Below are positions 47,032-59,284 of a stretch of DNA of 60,000 nt, piece after piece. The notes beneath the pieces were generated by a model. That model worked only from the letters and a program-made list of their open reading frames with translations, was not told the origin of the DNA and ran no database searches. The DNA is from Cryptomeria japonica (Eukaryota > Streptophyta > Pinopsida > Cupressales > Cupressaceae): contig NC_081407.1 of assembly GCF_030272615.1 (NCBI RefSeq), forward strand, positions 439,857,213 to 439,917,212. Reading direction: 5' to 3'. The translations under genes were made by a program, and so were the position numbers. Position 1 is the stretch's first letter; the number at the start of each line of letters is the position of its first letter.

Positions 47032-48290
47032 ATGGATTCTGGTTTGCAAAGATAACTTTGTGTGGTTCTTGAAGATCTTGATGCAACAAGAAATGAAATA
47101 AGTTCTTTGAAGAGGAATCTAAATGTAACTGAAAACTTCATTAATGATTTGAAAGATCAAGGGAACACTTTAAGAGACAAGAGGAAAGAGCTTATGGACA
47201 AGCTAAAAGAGAAAGAAGAACAAAGCATGGAGAATCAGGACAAGTCTGATGAATGTGACAAACTTGCTAGAGAGAATGTTGTATTGACAAATGAGATGCA
47301 ATCCATTGTGATGAAGCTGACTAAGGAGATTGAAGACCAGAAGAAGAATGAAGAAAGTTTGACTCAATCACTAAAACAAATATCAGATGAATGCTTCAGA
47401 CTTACTTATGAGAATGATCACCTGAAGCTTGAGTTGACACAATCAAGGAATGATGGACAAGAACTTGAGAGACAAATTGTTTCTCTAAGGGATGAACTTG
47501 TTACTGCAAATGAATAAAAAGACAAATTCAATGCTATCTCAGCAAGGCTAGATGAGATGCTGGATAGTCAAAGACATGGAAAAGATATGAGAGGACTTGG
47601 ATATGAAAAAGATGAATCCTCTGGTTCTAGACAGAGCAATGCAAAGCCTAAGAACAAGAATCCTCTGGTAAGATAGCCTAATGCCTTTAAATTCAATGGT
47701 AGATGTTTTACTTGCAATATAAATGATGGTCCTACCTTTATCGGCCAATGTTTCACATGCGATAATTTTGGTCACAAGTCAAATATGTGCAGAGCAGTAA
47801 TGAACAATTTTTCAGAACAAGAAATGTTATGCTTGTAGGATGTTTGGACATATCTCTAACCAATGCTAGATGAGACCAAATCAAATGAATTTAAGACCTT
47901 TACAGACAAATGTTATCTGCCATGCATGCAACAAGACTGGTCACATTGCAAAAAACTGTAGAAGCAAAAATAATGGTCTGGTAAATAAAAGTAAATCAGA
48001 TGAGAAAGGAAAAGAAAAAGTAGAAGAAATCAGAGATCATCATAAGAAGATGTGGGTTAAGAAAAGAGATTCCAATGTATAGAATGGCTCAACACCTCCA
48101 TCCGGTGATGGAACCTCATCCGGTAACTAGGGATTTTTGGCCTTAGGTGGAATTTTCCATGCAAATTCATAGAACCCCCTCTTCAGAGATCCGTAACCGA
48201 TTCTGAAAGGTTGTAGAAAGTATAAATCATGTATGCAGATGTTATCTGAAAGATTGGATGAAGATTTAAGGCTCTGGTAAGTGATCTTGT
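47032..48290 (+). pseudogene. Copia-type Gag: coiled coil + zinc knuckles
   Basis: Starts MDSGLQR, with a TAA soon after. A heptad coiled coil runs to about 47560 ('LTNEMQSIVMKLTKEIED' matches the copy A and B Gags), then 'GLGYEKDESSG'. Knuckles follow: C-F-T-C-D-N-F-G-H-K-S-N-M-C, C-Y-A-C-R-M-F-G-H-I-S-N-Q-C and CHACNKTGHIAKNC. The coding trace fades after 48280, just before the next LTR. At least one frameshift lies between the coiled coil and the knuckles. Confidence 0.82.
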
Positions 48291-48324
48291 GAATATCATG
48301 GTAACCGATTGAAGCATTTATTAC

Positions 48325-49551
48325 TGTTAGGATAACCGGTGAACAACTAAGAAGGGGGGGTGAATTAGTTGTTAACAGATTATAACATTTAATCCACATA
48401 ATAACCTTTAACCAAATTAAGTATCAGTAAAGCAGAAATAGATACCAGTAAACAATGCAACTTAACAATTAAACAGATAATCAATGCAAAGTAACCATAC
48501 CACATAACACCAGGATTTGCAGGTGGAAAACCCAGAAAGGGAAAAACCACAGTGGGAAGCCTACCCACAGTCAGATGATACTTTTGCTGAAAGTATGTGT
48601 TATAATGAGGGACCTGCACATGCAGGAAGGCTAGAGTGTACTACTCATTACAAAATAGTCTCACTGACTATAGAGAGGCAACAACCATCTCAAGGTAAAT
48701 GGACAACAATCCAATAGAGTGAACTACTAGAGATAGCATCTACCATGCCTGATTACAGTCCCAGTTAAGCTCAATACCGAGGCCTTTGACCTCTTCCTTA
48801 ATCCCAATTTGATCACCTATGATCGACCAAATCTCCTTCGCATATGATATTACATTCCAAGACCATGACTCTATACAATGAGATCTTACATCATTTTATA
48901 CCAACCCTAAGGCCTAAACCAATTAGGTTGGCCACCTAGAAGATATTACAATAAGATCATTACATAAATCCATATTACAATGATATGCCATGTCGACTTA
49001 AGACCAAAACAACAATAAAAAATCCATAAAACATATCAAAACATCCCGGTAACGTGTAGAGTACACGTTAGCATGATATCGGTCCATAACCTAGATAGGT
49101 ACTAGACCTATTCAGGGTCCACCATGCCAAAGCAATGTCTTCAAGCAGTTGAAGCATGATCAAAGAACATCTTCAACATCATGAAATCCATCTAGAAGCT
49201 GTACCAACACCAATTATGCATCCTGTTAGGATTCCTTAGAGAAAGCTTAGCCAGTAGAGCCTTAAACCAATGTTGGTAAGGGTTTACAAGAGTGTATGAT
49301 AGCATCCGATTACCAAGTCAATACCAACTGAACAAAACATGCTCCAGAAGTACGTACCACATGTAACCAAACATATTCCATATATCCAAACATGTCAAAA
49401 GTGCCCAACATATAGTCTCTTCTATCGGTAACACTAGATCTTTTATCGATAACCAAAAATTGTTTGTCGGTAACCAATCATAACAGCTAGTGTTGATGTC
49501 AATGAGAAAATATCAATGCAACACATAATCAATTCATATATAATTCCAACA
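48325..49551 (-). repeat. 3' LTR of the minus-strand copia element
   Basis: 1,227 bp; the plus strand starts tgttaggataacc and ends aattccaaca. It contains the block 'ggtggaaaacccagaaaggg', the reverse form of the 'gtttttccc...gggtttcc' block. Confidence 0.82.
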
Positions 49552-49885
49552 ATCTCCCCCTTCGACATTGATGGAAACACTAGATGTGAAAACATCTAAG
49601 TACCAATAAATGCCAAACAAGTCTCCCCCTATGGAAGACAACCAACAATCTCCTAAATATCAATATCTCTCCCCTTATGAATGATATCTCTAAATTTATT
49701 TTTCACATCACTATCACTCCCCCTTTGACATCAATGCTAGAAATTTGACAAAAATATCAAAGTAATACTGTAAACCTCTGAATCTCAAAGTTGACTACTC
49801 CCCCTGAGTAGTAGCACCACTCATTAGTACCAAAATGAATAATGTCTCTGATAATTCATGCCAGACTGATGAAAAACTACATCAA
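49552..49885 (-). promoter_or_regulatory. 3' untranslated region with serial purine tracts
   Basis: On the minus strand it carries GGGGGAG-type tracts at 49797-49808, 49716-49737 (with gcattgatgtcaaagggggagt), 49621-49630 and at the LTR edge. The order matches that of copies A and B. Confidence 0.65.
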
Positions 49886-50853
49886 TCAAGTCTCTAGCGA
49901 AGGCGAAGAAACCCCTAACCTATCTCTTAGATACTCAAATGAGTCCTTAAATAGTGGTTTAGTGAATATATTTGCAATCTGTTCTTTAGTGTTCACATAA
50001 ACCAATGTGACTTCCTTTTCTTCTACCTTGTCCTTCAGAAAGTTATACTTTATTGATAGATGCTTAGTCTTAGAGTGAAATACTAGATTTTTAGACATGT
50101 CAATAGCTGCAAAGTTATCACAGTAGATAACTACCGGTTCACTACAATTTACCCTAATATCCTTCAACATTTGCTTCATCCACAAGACTTGAGTGCAATT
50201 AGTTGCTACTGCAACACACTCAACTTCTGCAGTAGATAAAGAAATGCATGACTATTTTTTGTTGATCCATGCAACTAGTTTCTTTCCTAGAAAGAAATCT
50301 ACACCAGAAGTGTTCTTCCTATCATCAGTATCTTCTGCTCAATTTGAGTCAGTATATGCACATAAAGTGAAATCATCATTTTTAAAATACCATAAACCAT
50401 ATTTTGTTGTTCCTTGCAAATACAAGAATATCCTCTTTACTGCACATTCATGATTTTCTATAGGATTACTTTGATATCTTGAAACAATACTTACTGCATT
50501 CATAATATCTGGTCTAGTCTGAGTTAAATATAATAGACCACCAATCATAGACTTATACCTTGTCGGATTTACCGATGTAGAAGTATCCTTGATAGATAAT
50601 TTCTCACTTGTCACCATAGGAGTACTTACCGCTTTGGAATTATCCATACCAAACTTCTTCAACAATTCCCTCAGATACTTAGTTTGATAGATAAAAACTC
50701 CTTTGTCAGTTTAAGTAATGGAAATTTCAAATTCATTCTTCATATTGTTAGTAAATTACATGCACAATTTATCTTCTCCTCCAAAAATGATATCATCAAC
50801 AAATACTTCAATAATCAGAACATCATTATCAGTGATCTTATAATATAAATTAC
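49886..50853 (-). pseudogene. Copia pol fragment: RT end and RNase H
   Basis: One frame with stops. It begins with the reverse transcriptase catalytic box 'EVFVDDIIFGGED' (about 50820-50780). It continues through 'YKSMIGGLLYLTQTRPDIMNAV' (50550-50490) and ends with the copia RNase H ('LSTAEVECVAVA', 'IYCDNFAAIDMSKN', 'KEQIANIFTKPL'), with a natural C-terminus at 49886. The order RT-RNase H at the pol end is the Ty1/copia order. The missing upstream part (integrase, most of RT) is separated by gypsy element 2. Confidence 0.92.
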
Positions 50854-51633
50854 TATAGACACCTAAAATGGTCCAGTCTAATTAAATAAATATTTTATTT
50901 ATTTAATTACTTTAGCCTAATTCTTCTATTAATTAAATAAATCTTTATTTATTTAATTAATTCATTTATCCTCTTCTAGTTTTATTTCTCATTTAAATAA
51001 ATACCTTTATTTATTTAAATTATCCTTTTCATAAATTAAATAAATATCTTATTTATTTAATTGATCCCACTTATTCTATTAATTAAATAAATCTTTATTT
51101 ATTTAATTAATTCATTAACTTTTTCTACCTATGACACATGTCATTCATCCCTTAATTCCTACACTACCTACCCTCTCATTATTTTCTTATTTTCTTTACC
51201 TACCCTCTAATCCTAGCCGACCATTTATCTTTTACACCTCTTAATATTATCCCTCCATTTCTTATAGTGTCTTCTAAATAAGGAGATGCTTTCTTCATTA
51301 TCAAACCTAATCAGTTGACTACCCGACTACGCTTTTGAACTTTCATATGTGATCAAGCCTACTTGCAACCACATTTCCGTTCTTTGTTGAGCTCTTGTGC
51401 ACATATACAATCTGAGAGAAAATATATCAAGCAAGATCAATGGAGATAGGAAGAATGGAGATTCAAACCCTATTGGACATGTGATGGTATAATATTTGTG
51501 ATTTCATTTGATTTGCATTGTCTTAGGTAATCTTCATATGTTATGGTGGATCTTTGTTGTTGTAAGGCTAGGGTTTTGTGGTTGAATTCATTTAGCCTTT
51601 CAATATTGTTGTTATCCATTTTCACCGTATACA
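50854..51633 (+). repeat. 5' LTR of gypsy element 2
   Basis: 780 bp starting TATAGACACC (TG to TA change at the edge; the related solo LTR at 41539 has TG) and ending 'caccgtataca'. The first 260 bp hold five near-perfect palindromes of AATTAAATAAAT type. Confidence 0.82.
50880..51112 (+). repeat. Array of five palindromes in U3
   Basis: Hairpins at about 50880-50908, 50930-50964, 50992-51021, 51034-51062 and 51077-51112. The longest has a 14-bp stem (ttaattaaataaat) and a 4-base loop. The family's solo LTR shows similar hairpins (41560-41665). Confidence 0.85.
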
Positions 51634-51636
51634 TTT

Positions 51637-51654
51637 TGGCATGCTCGGTGGGAC
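51637..51654 (+). promoter_or_regulatory. Primer-binding site of gypsy element 2
   Basis: tggcatgctcggtgggac, three bases after the LTR, the same spacing as in element 1. The tRNA is not assigned. Confidence 0.55.
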
Positions 51655-53977
51655 TCTTGTCCCTTTTACATTTAACATCTTTTGTTGCATATTTTGTGTT
51701 TTTAAGTTGCAGATCTGACATTTCTGACAGCATTTTGATATTTTTGCATTTGTGTACATTCAGAACGCATTTTTGATTTTTTGCCCCGTCTATGACATCT
51801 GGAATCGCGTCTGCACCTTTGACAGTATTTTATTTTTCCTTTGTAGATTCTAGGAGACGTGTCTGTGTTCCCTATTCATGTCTGTGAGGTCGCTAGATGC
51901 GTCTGTGTTTAGGAACCACATCTGTGTTTAGGAACCGCATCTGTGTCAGATCCAACCGTGTCTGAGCATTTATATAGCGTTTGTGTTACTTAGAACCACG
52001 TCTGTGTTCAGTTGTTGCATTTTGACTTCTTTGATTCGGTTTTTCGACATTCGGATTTCAGATTTGGTTTATATTAAGCTAACATCTTTATATCTAATGA
52101 AATTGGTACAACTTGTTTTGAAAGAAAAATCATTTTGTTGAAGGCCCCTATTTCACAAAGTCTTTTGGATCTAAAAATTTACCTAACTTGTGTGTTTTTA
52201 GGAAGGGGTGATCATTTGAAACAATCCAAACTACTAATAGATCTTTGTTGCAGGACCTTGGCAAGGGTTTTTGATCTTTATTGTGTGTCTTGTTTTCATA
52301 GACTAGCAAACACTTCAATTGGTGCACTAAAATTGAACCAGTGTCCTTTGTGTCTTGGGCAATAGGCTCTTTTTGTTTAATCTTTAGAGGGCTTGTCTCC
52401 CCGTGTGGTCATTAGGACTACTAGTGAGGAGAGAATGACCCAAGTGTTAGCGAGGAAAACCCACCTCTTTTGAACCGCTATAAACAACTGTATTCATGGT
52501 GAAAACTATGGATAATGTGTGCTGATTAGTTCATACCGACACTATGTCTCCCCATAAACCCGTTTGATCAAATTTATTTGATCAGTTGTAGGGCGTAACC
52601 CCTACCGGCTGGGAGCCTTCTGTATTAACAGAGCTGAAAGTGCCGCATGTATGGCCACACAAGCAGATGCCCTTACTAGAACCTTTTTGTTTTAGAAGCC
52701 AAAATCCTTCTAGTTATTGGGGTAGGAGGTCGGACCTTTGGAGCAGCCCACACACATATGGTTCTTAGTAGAGATACAAAGTTCTCCACGGGGAGTTTTC
52801 GTGGGGATTGATGCTTGGATGCCCCAAGAAGTGAGTGCTGAGGGTGGAGCCAGTGGGGTCAAGCATCTAAGTATCCACTCTGAATAGCGTAGCCTCATGT
52901 GGGATCAACAACTATTGTCCTGGCCAACCATAAGAATTGTGCTTGTCTTATTTTGAACAATCAAACATTCAAGACCAAACATCAAAACATTGTATCTTTT
53001 GTGTCTTCAAGTGTATGCAAAACAAATTTTACATCAAACAACACACTTTTATTTGAGTCATTTTTGAGTCTATACACTTGCAAACATTGAGTCCTCATCA
53101 ACACTGTGTCCTCTTGTCACAAAAAACAGTCAAACATTCAAATTTGGTCACAACAAGTCACTTCACAAATTGGAAAAATTGCACAAAGTTTTCAGAAATG
53201 CGTCTATGTCTGACAGAACCACGTCTATGTCATATAACCATGTCTGTGAAGGGCAGAAATGCGTCTGTGTTCTCTTGAGCAACATTGCACCTACAAAATT
53301 TTAGAGACGTGTCTTTGTCTGACAGAACCACATCTGTGTCATATAACCGCGTCTGTGAAGGGCAGAAACACGTTTGTGTTCTCTCAAGCAACATTGCACT
53401 TACAACATCTCAGAAACGTGCCTATATCTGACAGAACCACGTCTGTGTCATTTAAGCGCGTCTGTGAAGTATACAGGCACGTCTGTGTTTAGAATTGAAA
53501 ACTTTCAAAATCCAGCAAACAAGAAATAGTCAGTTTCAGACTTATTGAGATTCCTAGGTATCTCTCTAGGTTTTCATCTAGCATTCAACCTGTCTTTGGG
53601 TCTCACAAAGTCCATCATTTCTTTACACCTTGCATTACATTCACATTTTTCTAAACTTGAGTCAAAAGGTCACTTGCTTGTCCTCATCATACTTTGTCAA
53701 CACATTACATACAACAACATTTTGCTAAGTGGTCCCTCATCAAGGTCTATCACCTTTGGGTCTCATTTGGTCTTACTTAGAGTCAAGGTCAACTTACCTC
53801 ATCAAGAGAAACTATCATCTCTTTGGAAGTCACACCTACTCTACTAATACATACTTGGTCTTTCACTTTGGACATTGCAAATAAACTTCAAATTCATTTA
53901 CATTCCATCCAACTCTTGGTCTTCCATACTCTTTCCATTTTCATCTAGTCTCACACATCGTGGTCAATACCTAGTTC
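51655..53977 (+). other. 2.3-kb untranslated leader of gypsy element 2
   Basis: Non-coding. A recurring word 'cgtctgtgt' is clustered at about 51850-52020 and again at 53190-53490, on both sides of a middle block (52380-52900) shared in outline with element 1. Confidence 0.6.
53193..53490 (+). repeat. 109-bp tandem repeat, nearly three copies
   Basis: The marker 'ctgacagaaccac' recurs at 53210, 53319 and 53428 (period 109). Each copy contains three or more 'cgtctgtgt'-like words. Confidence 0.88.
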
Positions 53978-54830
53978 ATGGTTGAAACCCATTCCCAAAA
54001 ATCTAGGAGAGAAGCTAAAGAGGCTCAAGGGTCCGCAAACATGAGTTCCTATGAGTATGACAATGATATCTTTTTCAATTCTGATCATACTACATTACCT
54101 GACATGGATGCTTATAGAAACATTCCAAATGTTGAGAACATGGACACTACAAACAACAATGATATACACAATGACAATATGGACAACATTTCAGTACATC
54201 TAGCAAAAGTGGAAGACTCCATTATGGATCCCCATTTCAATCAATTGGTTGAGGAAATAATGAGGAGAGATAGACAATACTTCTTACAAGTGATGGTACA
54301 AAGTGGAGCCAAGATCCCTCATGATTTTGACATGTATGGAAAATCGACCTTTGCAACAACCTCACCTCAACATGGACCAAAGGAGGCCTAATAGTGGAGG
54401 CAATAGAGGACCACATATGGTGCCTAAATCACCATCATCTTTGTTTCAAAAACCAGAGGTCCCACACATTGTCAAGCATATGATACTCACCTTCGTAGAC
54501 CATTATGGAAGTCTTATGCAAAAAAATATACTCAATCACATACCGATGCTAAGGATCAACCACTAAAGCAATTGGATATTCAAAGGCATGTTCAAAATTT
54601 GGACACAAGGAAACCCCATGTCAAATTTGGGGGCAACACACTAGAACAAATTCATGACATTCCTGTAGAGTATGGTATACATGGACAAAGTAGATATTCC
54701 ATTCCTCACCACGACTCTATACCAAGTGGTCCATATATGCAACATCATTATAGACCTCCTCCATATGAACATGTGTATGATCAATACCATCCATATATGC
54801 AACATGCTCCTCCTCCACACAATGTCTTTG
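53978..54830 (+). pseudogene. Gypsy element 2 gag (truncated)
   Basis: Starts MVETHSQKSRREAKEA. An acidic N-terminal part with 'DPHFNQLVEEIMRRDRQYFLQVMVQSGAKIPHDFD' (written across 54220-54330) corresponds to the same stretch of element 1 gag. After stops near 54389-54420 a Pro/His/Tyr-rich stretch follows ('YMQHHYRPPPYEHVYDQYH'). The main Gag domain and zinc knuckle are missing. The frame then runs into the reverse transcriptase end. Confidence 0.8.
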
Positions 54831-55400
54831 TCATACAAAGATTCATAGCACAACTTGGAGATAAATGTAATCCTTTTCAGCATTTGTTACACAAAAACAT
54901 CAAATTCAAATGGGATGATAACTGTCAACAGGCTTTTCAGATACTCAAAGATTATCTTCTGAATCCACCAGTCTTGATGCCACTAGTTCCAGATCAACCT
55001 CTATTACTATACATATCAGCTACTTCAACAACACTAGGGGCACTCTTAGCACAATAGGTAGCTGAGGGCAAAGAAAAGGTAGTATATTACATCAATCGTA
55101 CATTGGTGGGATATGAGCTAAACTACACACCAATTGAGCGTGCGTGTCTCACTGTGGTCTTTGCTTCACAGAAATTACGACATTACATGCTAACTCATAA
55201 AACTAATTTGTTCGTAAGGATCGATCCATTGAAATACCTTCTTAATAAGGCAATGCTTACTGGTCGACTAGCCAAATGGGTGATGCTCCTGAGTGAATTT
55301 GACATTGAGTATGTGGACAGAAAAGCAATAAAAGGGAAAGCTATCATAGATCAATTAATAGATGCTCCCATGATAGATGATGTTCCTCTAACTTTGGAAT
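54831..55400 (+). pseudogene. Gypsy element 2 RT end and first RNase H
   Basis: 'FIAQLGDKCNPFQHLL', 'FKWDDNCQQAFQILKDYL' is the thumb/connection region. RNase H follows: 'PLLLYISATSTTLGALLAQ' (where a catalytic Asp is expected there is Ser/Thr, as often in this lineage), 'ELNYTPIERACLTVVFA' and 'GRLAKWVMLLSEFDIEY'. The catalytic RT box is absent, so it cannot copy RNA. Confidence 0.87.
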
Positions 55401-55789
55401 TTCTAGATGAATCCATCTTAACAGTGTCACACACAAAGCCTTGGCAACTATACTTTGACGACTCATACACATACTATGGGGCAGGAGCTGGCATCCTCTT
55501 CATAACTCCTCAAGGGGATTCTATACCAAAATCATATCAATTATCATTTCCTTGCACTAATAACATAGCAGAATACGAGGCATTGACAATTGGATTAAGG
55601 ATTATCATTTAGTGGAAGATTCAGGAACTTCATGCTTTTGGGGATTCTCAACTTGTAATTCATCAAGCAACTGATGACTACCAAACAAAGGATGAGAAAT
55701 TAATGCCTTATAAAAGAATGGTGGATGACCCAAAACAACATTTCATGAAGTTAGACTTTGAGTAGATACCAAGAGAGAAGAATCGATTC
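55401..55789 (+). pseudogene. Gypsy element 2 second RNase H
   Basis: 'WQLYFDDSYTYYGAGAGILF' (canonical FDGS changed to FDDS), 'FPCTNNIAEYEAL' and 'AFGDSQLVIHQ'. Tat-type elements carry this extra domain after the usual RNase H. In-frame TAG codons lie near 55610 and 55762. Confidence 0.82.
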
Positions 55790-57190
55790 GTGGATGCCAT
55801 GGCTACAATTGCTTCACTAATCGATCTACCACATAATGAGACCCGCTATGAGTTCTTGGTGGATAACGTGTTGGTTCCCTCGTATGAGATCACTCCTACT
55901 GAGATGATATGTGTCATCGGTCTTGAGTCCCAATTATGTGGTTCCATTTTCACATACCTTCATGACAATACCCTTCCTCCTAACCTATTCAATAGCCAAT
56001 GTCACACTTTCATTCACCAATCTTCTCGATACGTTATTTTAGCCGATATCCTATACCGTCGAGGTCTAGATGGCACTCTTCTTAGATGTTTAGAAGGGGA
56101 TGAAGCTCAGATTGCGTTATGTGAAGTTCATGAAGGGATATGTGGTCCACATTCTAGTGGTCCTACCTTAGCCAAGAAACTCATCAGGACTGGATATTAC
56201 TGGCCCAATATGGAAAAAGACTCATATCAGTTTGTCAAGAAATGTAAGCAGTGTCAAATTCATGGAGAACTCATTCATGCGCTAGCACAAGAACTTCAAC
56301 CAATTGCGACTCCTTGGCCCTTTTGTCAATGGAGACTCGATCTCATAGGCAAGATTCACTCTCCTTCCTCCAATGGTCATAAATTCATTATCACTGCCAC
56401 AGAGTATTTCACAAAATGGATCGAAGCGGTGCCTCTTACACAAGTCACTAGAAAATAAATTGCTACATTCCTTCTCAACTATATCATTTGTCGATATGGC
56501 GTTCTTGTTTCCATCATCACCGATAATGGGTGTCCCTTCAAAAATTAGGATGTTCATGAACTCTATGACCACTTCCATATTACCCATTGTTTTTCCACAC
56601 CTTATTACCCCTAAGGTAATGGTCAAGCTGAGGGGTCTAATAAAACAATCTTTAAAATCCTAAAAAAGATAGTCGATGACACTGGCTGCAATTGGCATAT
56701 CCAACGTAATCCTGCACTTTGGGCTTACTGCACAAGCGTCCACACACTTACAGGAGCTACCCCTTATTTACTTGTCTAAGATGTTGAAGCTATCTTGCCT
56801 ATTGAGATTGAGTTACCCTCTTTATGAGTCTCTTTGTGAAACATTATCAATGATGAAGACTACAGTGTCTCTCGCTTACAAGAACTTGAACTATTGGATG
56901 ATCGAAGACAAACTAATTTTAATCACCTCAAGGCTTATCAACAATGAATGAGTCACAACTACAATCATAAAGTCAAGCCTTGCACATTTGAGGTAGGGGA
57001 CTTAGTTCTTTGAGAAAATCCTAAAAATTAGCAAGATAGAGAGAAGAAGGGCAAATTCAAACCAAACTGGCTTGGTCCTTACATCATCACAACAGCATAT
57101 GGATCCGGTGCATATCAGCTCTCAACCATAGAGGGTGAGCCTTTGGAGGATCCTATCAACAACATGCACCTTCGCAGGTTTTACACATAG
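55790..57190 (+). pseudogene. Gypsy element 2 integrase
   Basis: Follows 'DAMATIASLIDLPH'. The HHCC zinc region ends 'CKQCQIHGELIH' (56240-56280). The core has 'WRLDLIGKI', 'IITDNG' and 'GNGQAEGSNK' (D,D,E). The C-terminal part ends 'INNMHLRRFYT' with TAG near 57188. There is no chromodomain. Several TAG/TAA stops lie after 56456. Best-preserved integrase in the window. Confidence 0.9.
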
Positions 57191-58780
57191 CTCTTCAGAG
57201 TATCCCAATTCAAAAAAAAAAAAAAATTTGAAAAAATCATAAAAGTAAAGAATTTTTTTTTCGTCCAATGGTGAAAACCACTTCGGTGGCACCCTCGAAA
57301 AGTACCATGGTGAAAATTGGGTCACCGATGCCATGTGTAGAGACATTGCTCCTCCTTCCTTCAAGATTCCATTTCATCCCATCACTTTGCACACACTCAC
57401 AACCTATTCATTCATAATAAACTTACCCATTCCCATCATGGCTTGTTATTGATATACCTAAGATTGGTTAGCCATTCATAATAACCCCATTTTCACCCTT
57501 TCCATCCATAATAAATCAGCTCCTATCTGTGGCTAAGGAAAATCCTATGTCTAGTGATGGGTGTGGAACTGAGAACATCACACATTCTGGGGAGTACAGT
57601 TTCTTCCAGTTTTCTTCAGTCTATCCACGCACAATCCGCAATAAAGCAAAATTCACATCACCAGTCCGCAATAAAGTTATGTCTTCTCCGCAATAAAGTA
57701 TTAGTTGCATGGATTCAGTCAATTTTAGATGAGACACAACAAAAACAACGAGCTTCAACAAATCAAATCTTTCAACAGACTTAGACAACATTATGGTTCA
57801 GTGCTATCTACCCTTTTGTGAAAGTAAACATTGTGACCACAATCAAATAGACTTATACAAGTGACAAGAGACACTAAACTTGAGGACTATAGTGGATGTT
57901 GGTGTAGATTCTTGTTTTTCTTTTGATTTTATCTTTTGGTGACATGTCTTTTAGCTTTTTCCGGGATGTCTCTGACTAGAGATTCTATCTCTAGGATGTC
58001 TTTGACTAGAAAGGTGAGGATGGGGTATCATCACCTATTTTATTTGTAGTTTGTGGATTGTCTCTTAGTAATGCTATGACTTGTCCAAGGATATGAGGAC
58101 ACTATGAGTCTAGTGTGAACTGGGGAATTCCTTGTTTGTGACTGTCTTATCTCCATGCAAATGGGTATAATGACTTTCTGGGTCGAACATATGCCTGGAT
58201 TGTCATAACCTATTTTGTCATAATAAAGCTCAATGATGATAACGTACAAGAAGCTCATTCACTTTCATATCTTCTATCTTCCATCCCCCTTTCTTCATTG
58301 ACTTCCATCATCCTTCCTAAGTCCGTGTAGCCTATTATCACATGACTAAGTATAATGACACACCAAAAAAAAAATGTTTGCATTTCATGTAGTTGCACCT
58401 GCATTACCACATATAAGCATTTCATACACACATATAGATACCACAATTGCATCACATTCTGCACACAACACATGTTAGCACATTTTACATTCTCATGATG
58501 TAAATAATCATTTGTATCATCATATTGATCTGCATTTCACATTCACATATGCATAACATATTAAAAACATAAAAGAACAAAAATATTGCATTTCATTATA
58601 TACATATTTGCATCCATATCATAAGCATCACATAGAAACATACATCATAAGACATATAGAAGCATCACATAGGTACACATGCATATAGCTGCCGCAAAGA
58701 TAAATCATCTCATATATATATCAAAATCATAAGTGTCATGATACAATGATGTCAAAATACATATGGCTATAATCACCCAA
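57191..58780 (+). other. 3' untranslated region of gypsy element 2
   Basis: An A-rich stretch just after pol, then 'ggtgaaaacc' twice, 'ccgcaataaag' three times (57628-57705), 'aggatgtctttgactaga' (57990-58010) and 'aaagctcaatgatgat' (58226-58241). The last two are shared with element 1. Nothing coding is recognised. Confidence 0.6.
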
Positions 58781-58839
58781 AGGTGTCTACATCATCATAC
58801 AAAATGGTACAAAACTGATACATAGGGAGCCCTCTAAGG

Positions 58840-59225
58840 CTATGATGAACTCCCTCCCTCGAAGCTACCTAGTCTCGATGGAGTTTGAGCCCTAGAAGAA
58901 CCCACCCCAGGATCATCTCTCTTGTCCCCTCTATCTAGTGGTGGTGGAGGACCCATGACCCCACTACTGGATGCCTGTATCCTGTCCCTCCCTCCAGTGG
59001 TCATCGTTGTCCGTGATGGTCTTCGAAAGCTCCTAGCCCGCTGATATGGTGGCACAACTCCAAAGTATAGGTCTCTCTAGTAACCTATCTCCTCTTTGAC
59101 TTGCAAAACATAAGCATAACCAGCTCATGTGTCCTCTGCTGCCTACCTCCCTGTCCTAAGTGTTGTCTCAGCCTCTGTATAACGTTGGATAGCCTGATCT
59201 CTCTCCCACTCCGTATCCCTTAGTT
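58840..59225 (-). pseudogene. Antisense ORF remnant in the 3' part of gypsy element 2
   Basis: The minus strand reads a coding-like protein, broken by stops, with 'RDTEWERDQAIQRYTEAE' then 'AGYAYVLQVKEEIGY', 'RDLYFGVVPPYQRARSF' and a Gly/Pro/Ser-rich tail ending GGSSS. Base composition (GC-richer) differs from the surrounding untranslated DNA. Some Tat elements carry an antisense ORF between pol and the 3' LTR, and this fits that place. No domain is recognised. It could also be a remnant of another element. Confidence 0.45.
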
Positions 59226-59284
59226 GTCTCCCTCTCCAGATCTTGGATCTCATCTACTTGTCCCTGGCAGATCTCCCTCAACTC

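Larger units (their letters stand above)
45805..48324 (+). mobile_element. Copia-type element, 5' part (LTR + Gag)
   Basis: LTR 45805-46963 (TGTTGGCATT ... attccaaca), a primer site at 46966 and a Gag that is homologous to those of copies A and B. The element is cut at 48324 by a minus-strand copia LTR. The rest, including any pol, is not seen within the window, so whether it was autonomous is unknown. Confidence 0.8.
48325..50853 (-). mobile_element. Ty1/copia element, 3' part, minus strand
   Basis: 3' LTR (48325-49551), a polypurine tract (49552-49562, minus-strand AAGGGGGAGAT) and the last third of copia pol. It is inserted in the element at 45805-48324 and is itself cut at 50853 by gypsy element 2. 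The rest of it must lie to the right of the window. Confidence 0.85.
50854..59284 (+). mobile_element. Ty3/gypsy (Tat/Ogre-like) element 2, internally deleted
   Basis: 5' LTR 50854-51633, primer site, 2.3-kb leader, start of gag, then a jump to the end of reverse transcriptase, followed by RNase H, second RNase H, integrase and a long 3' region with an antisense ORF. Protease and the catalytic part of reverse transcriptase are gone. The 3' LTR is not seen before 59285, where another LTR interrupts it. It is inserted in the minus-strand copia element. Gene order and wording match element 1, but the LTRs belong to a different family. Confidence 0.87.

Noticed and set aside
48320-50853. 'attac' occurs just left of 48325 and again at 50849-50853, as if a target duplication of a 2.5-kb insertion
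   Set aside because: The right end of that stretch is in the middle of copia pol, not an LTR end, and 50854 is the start of a gypsy LTR. A chance 5-base match is more likely.
58782-58791. 'ggtgtctaca', the exact reverse of the gypsy LTR start TGTAGACACC
   Set aside because: The following sequence does not resemble the LTR, and no second end or TSD was found. A ten-base match alone is not enough.
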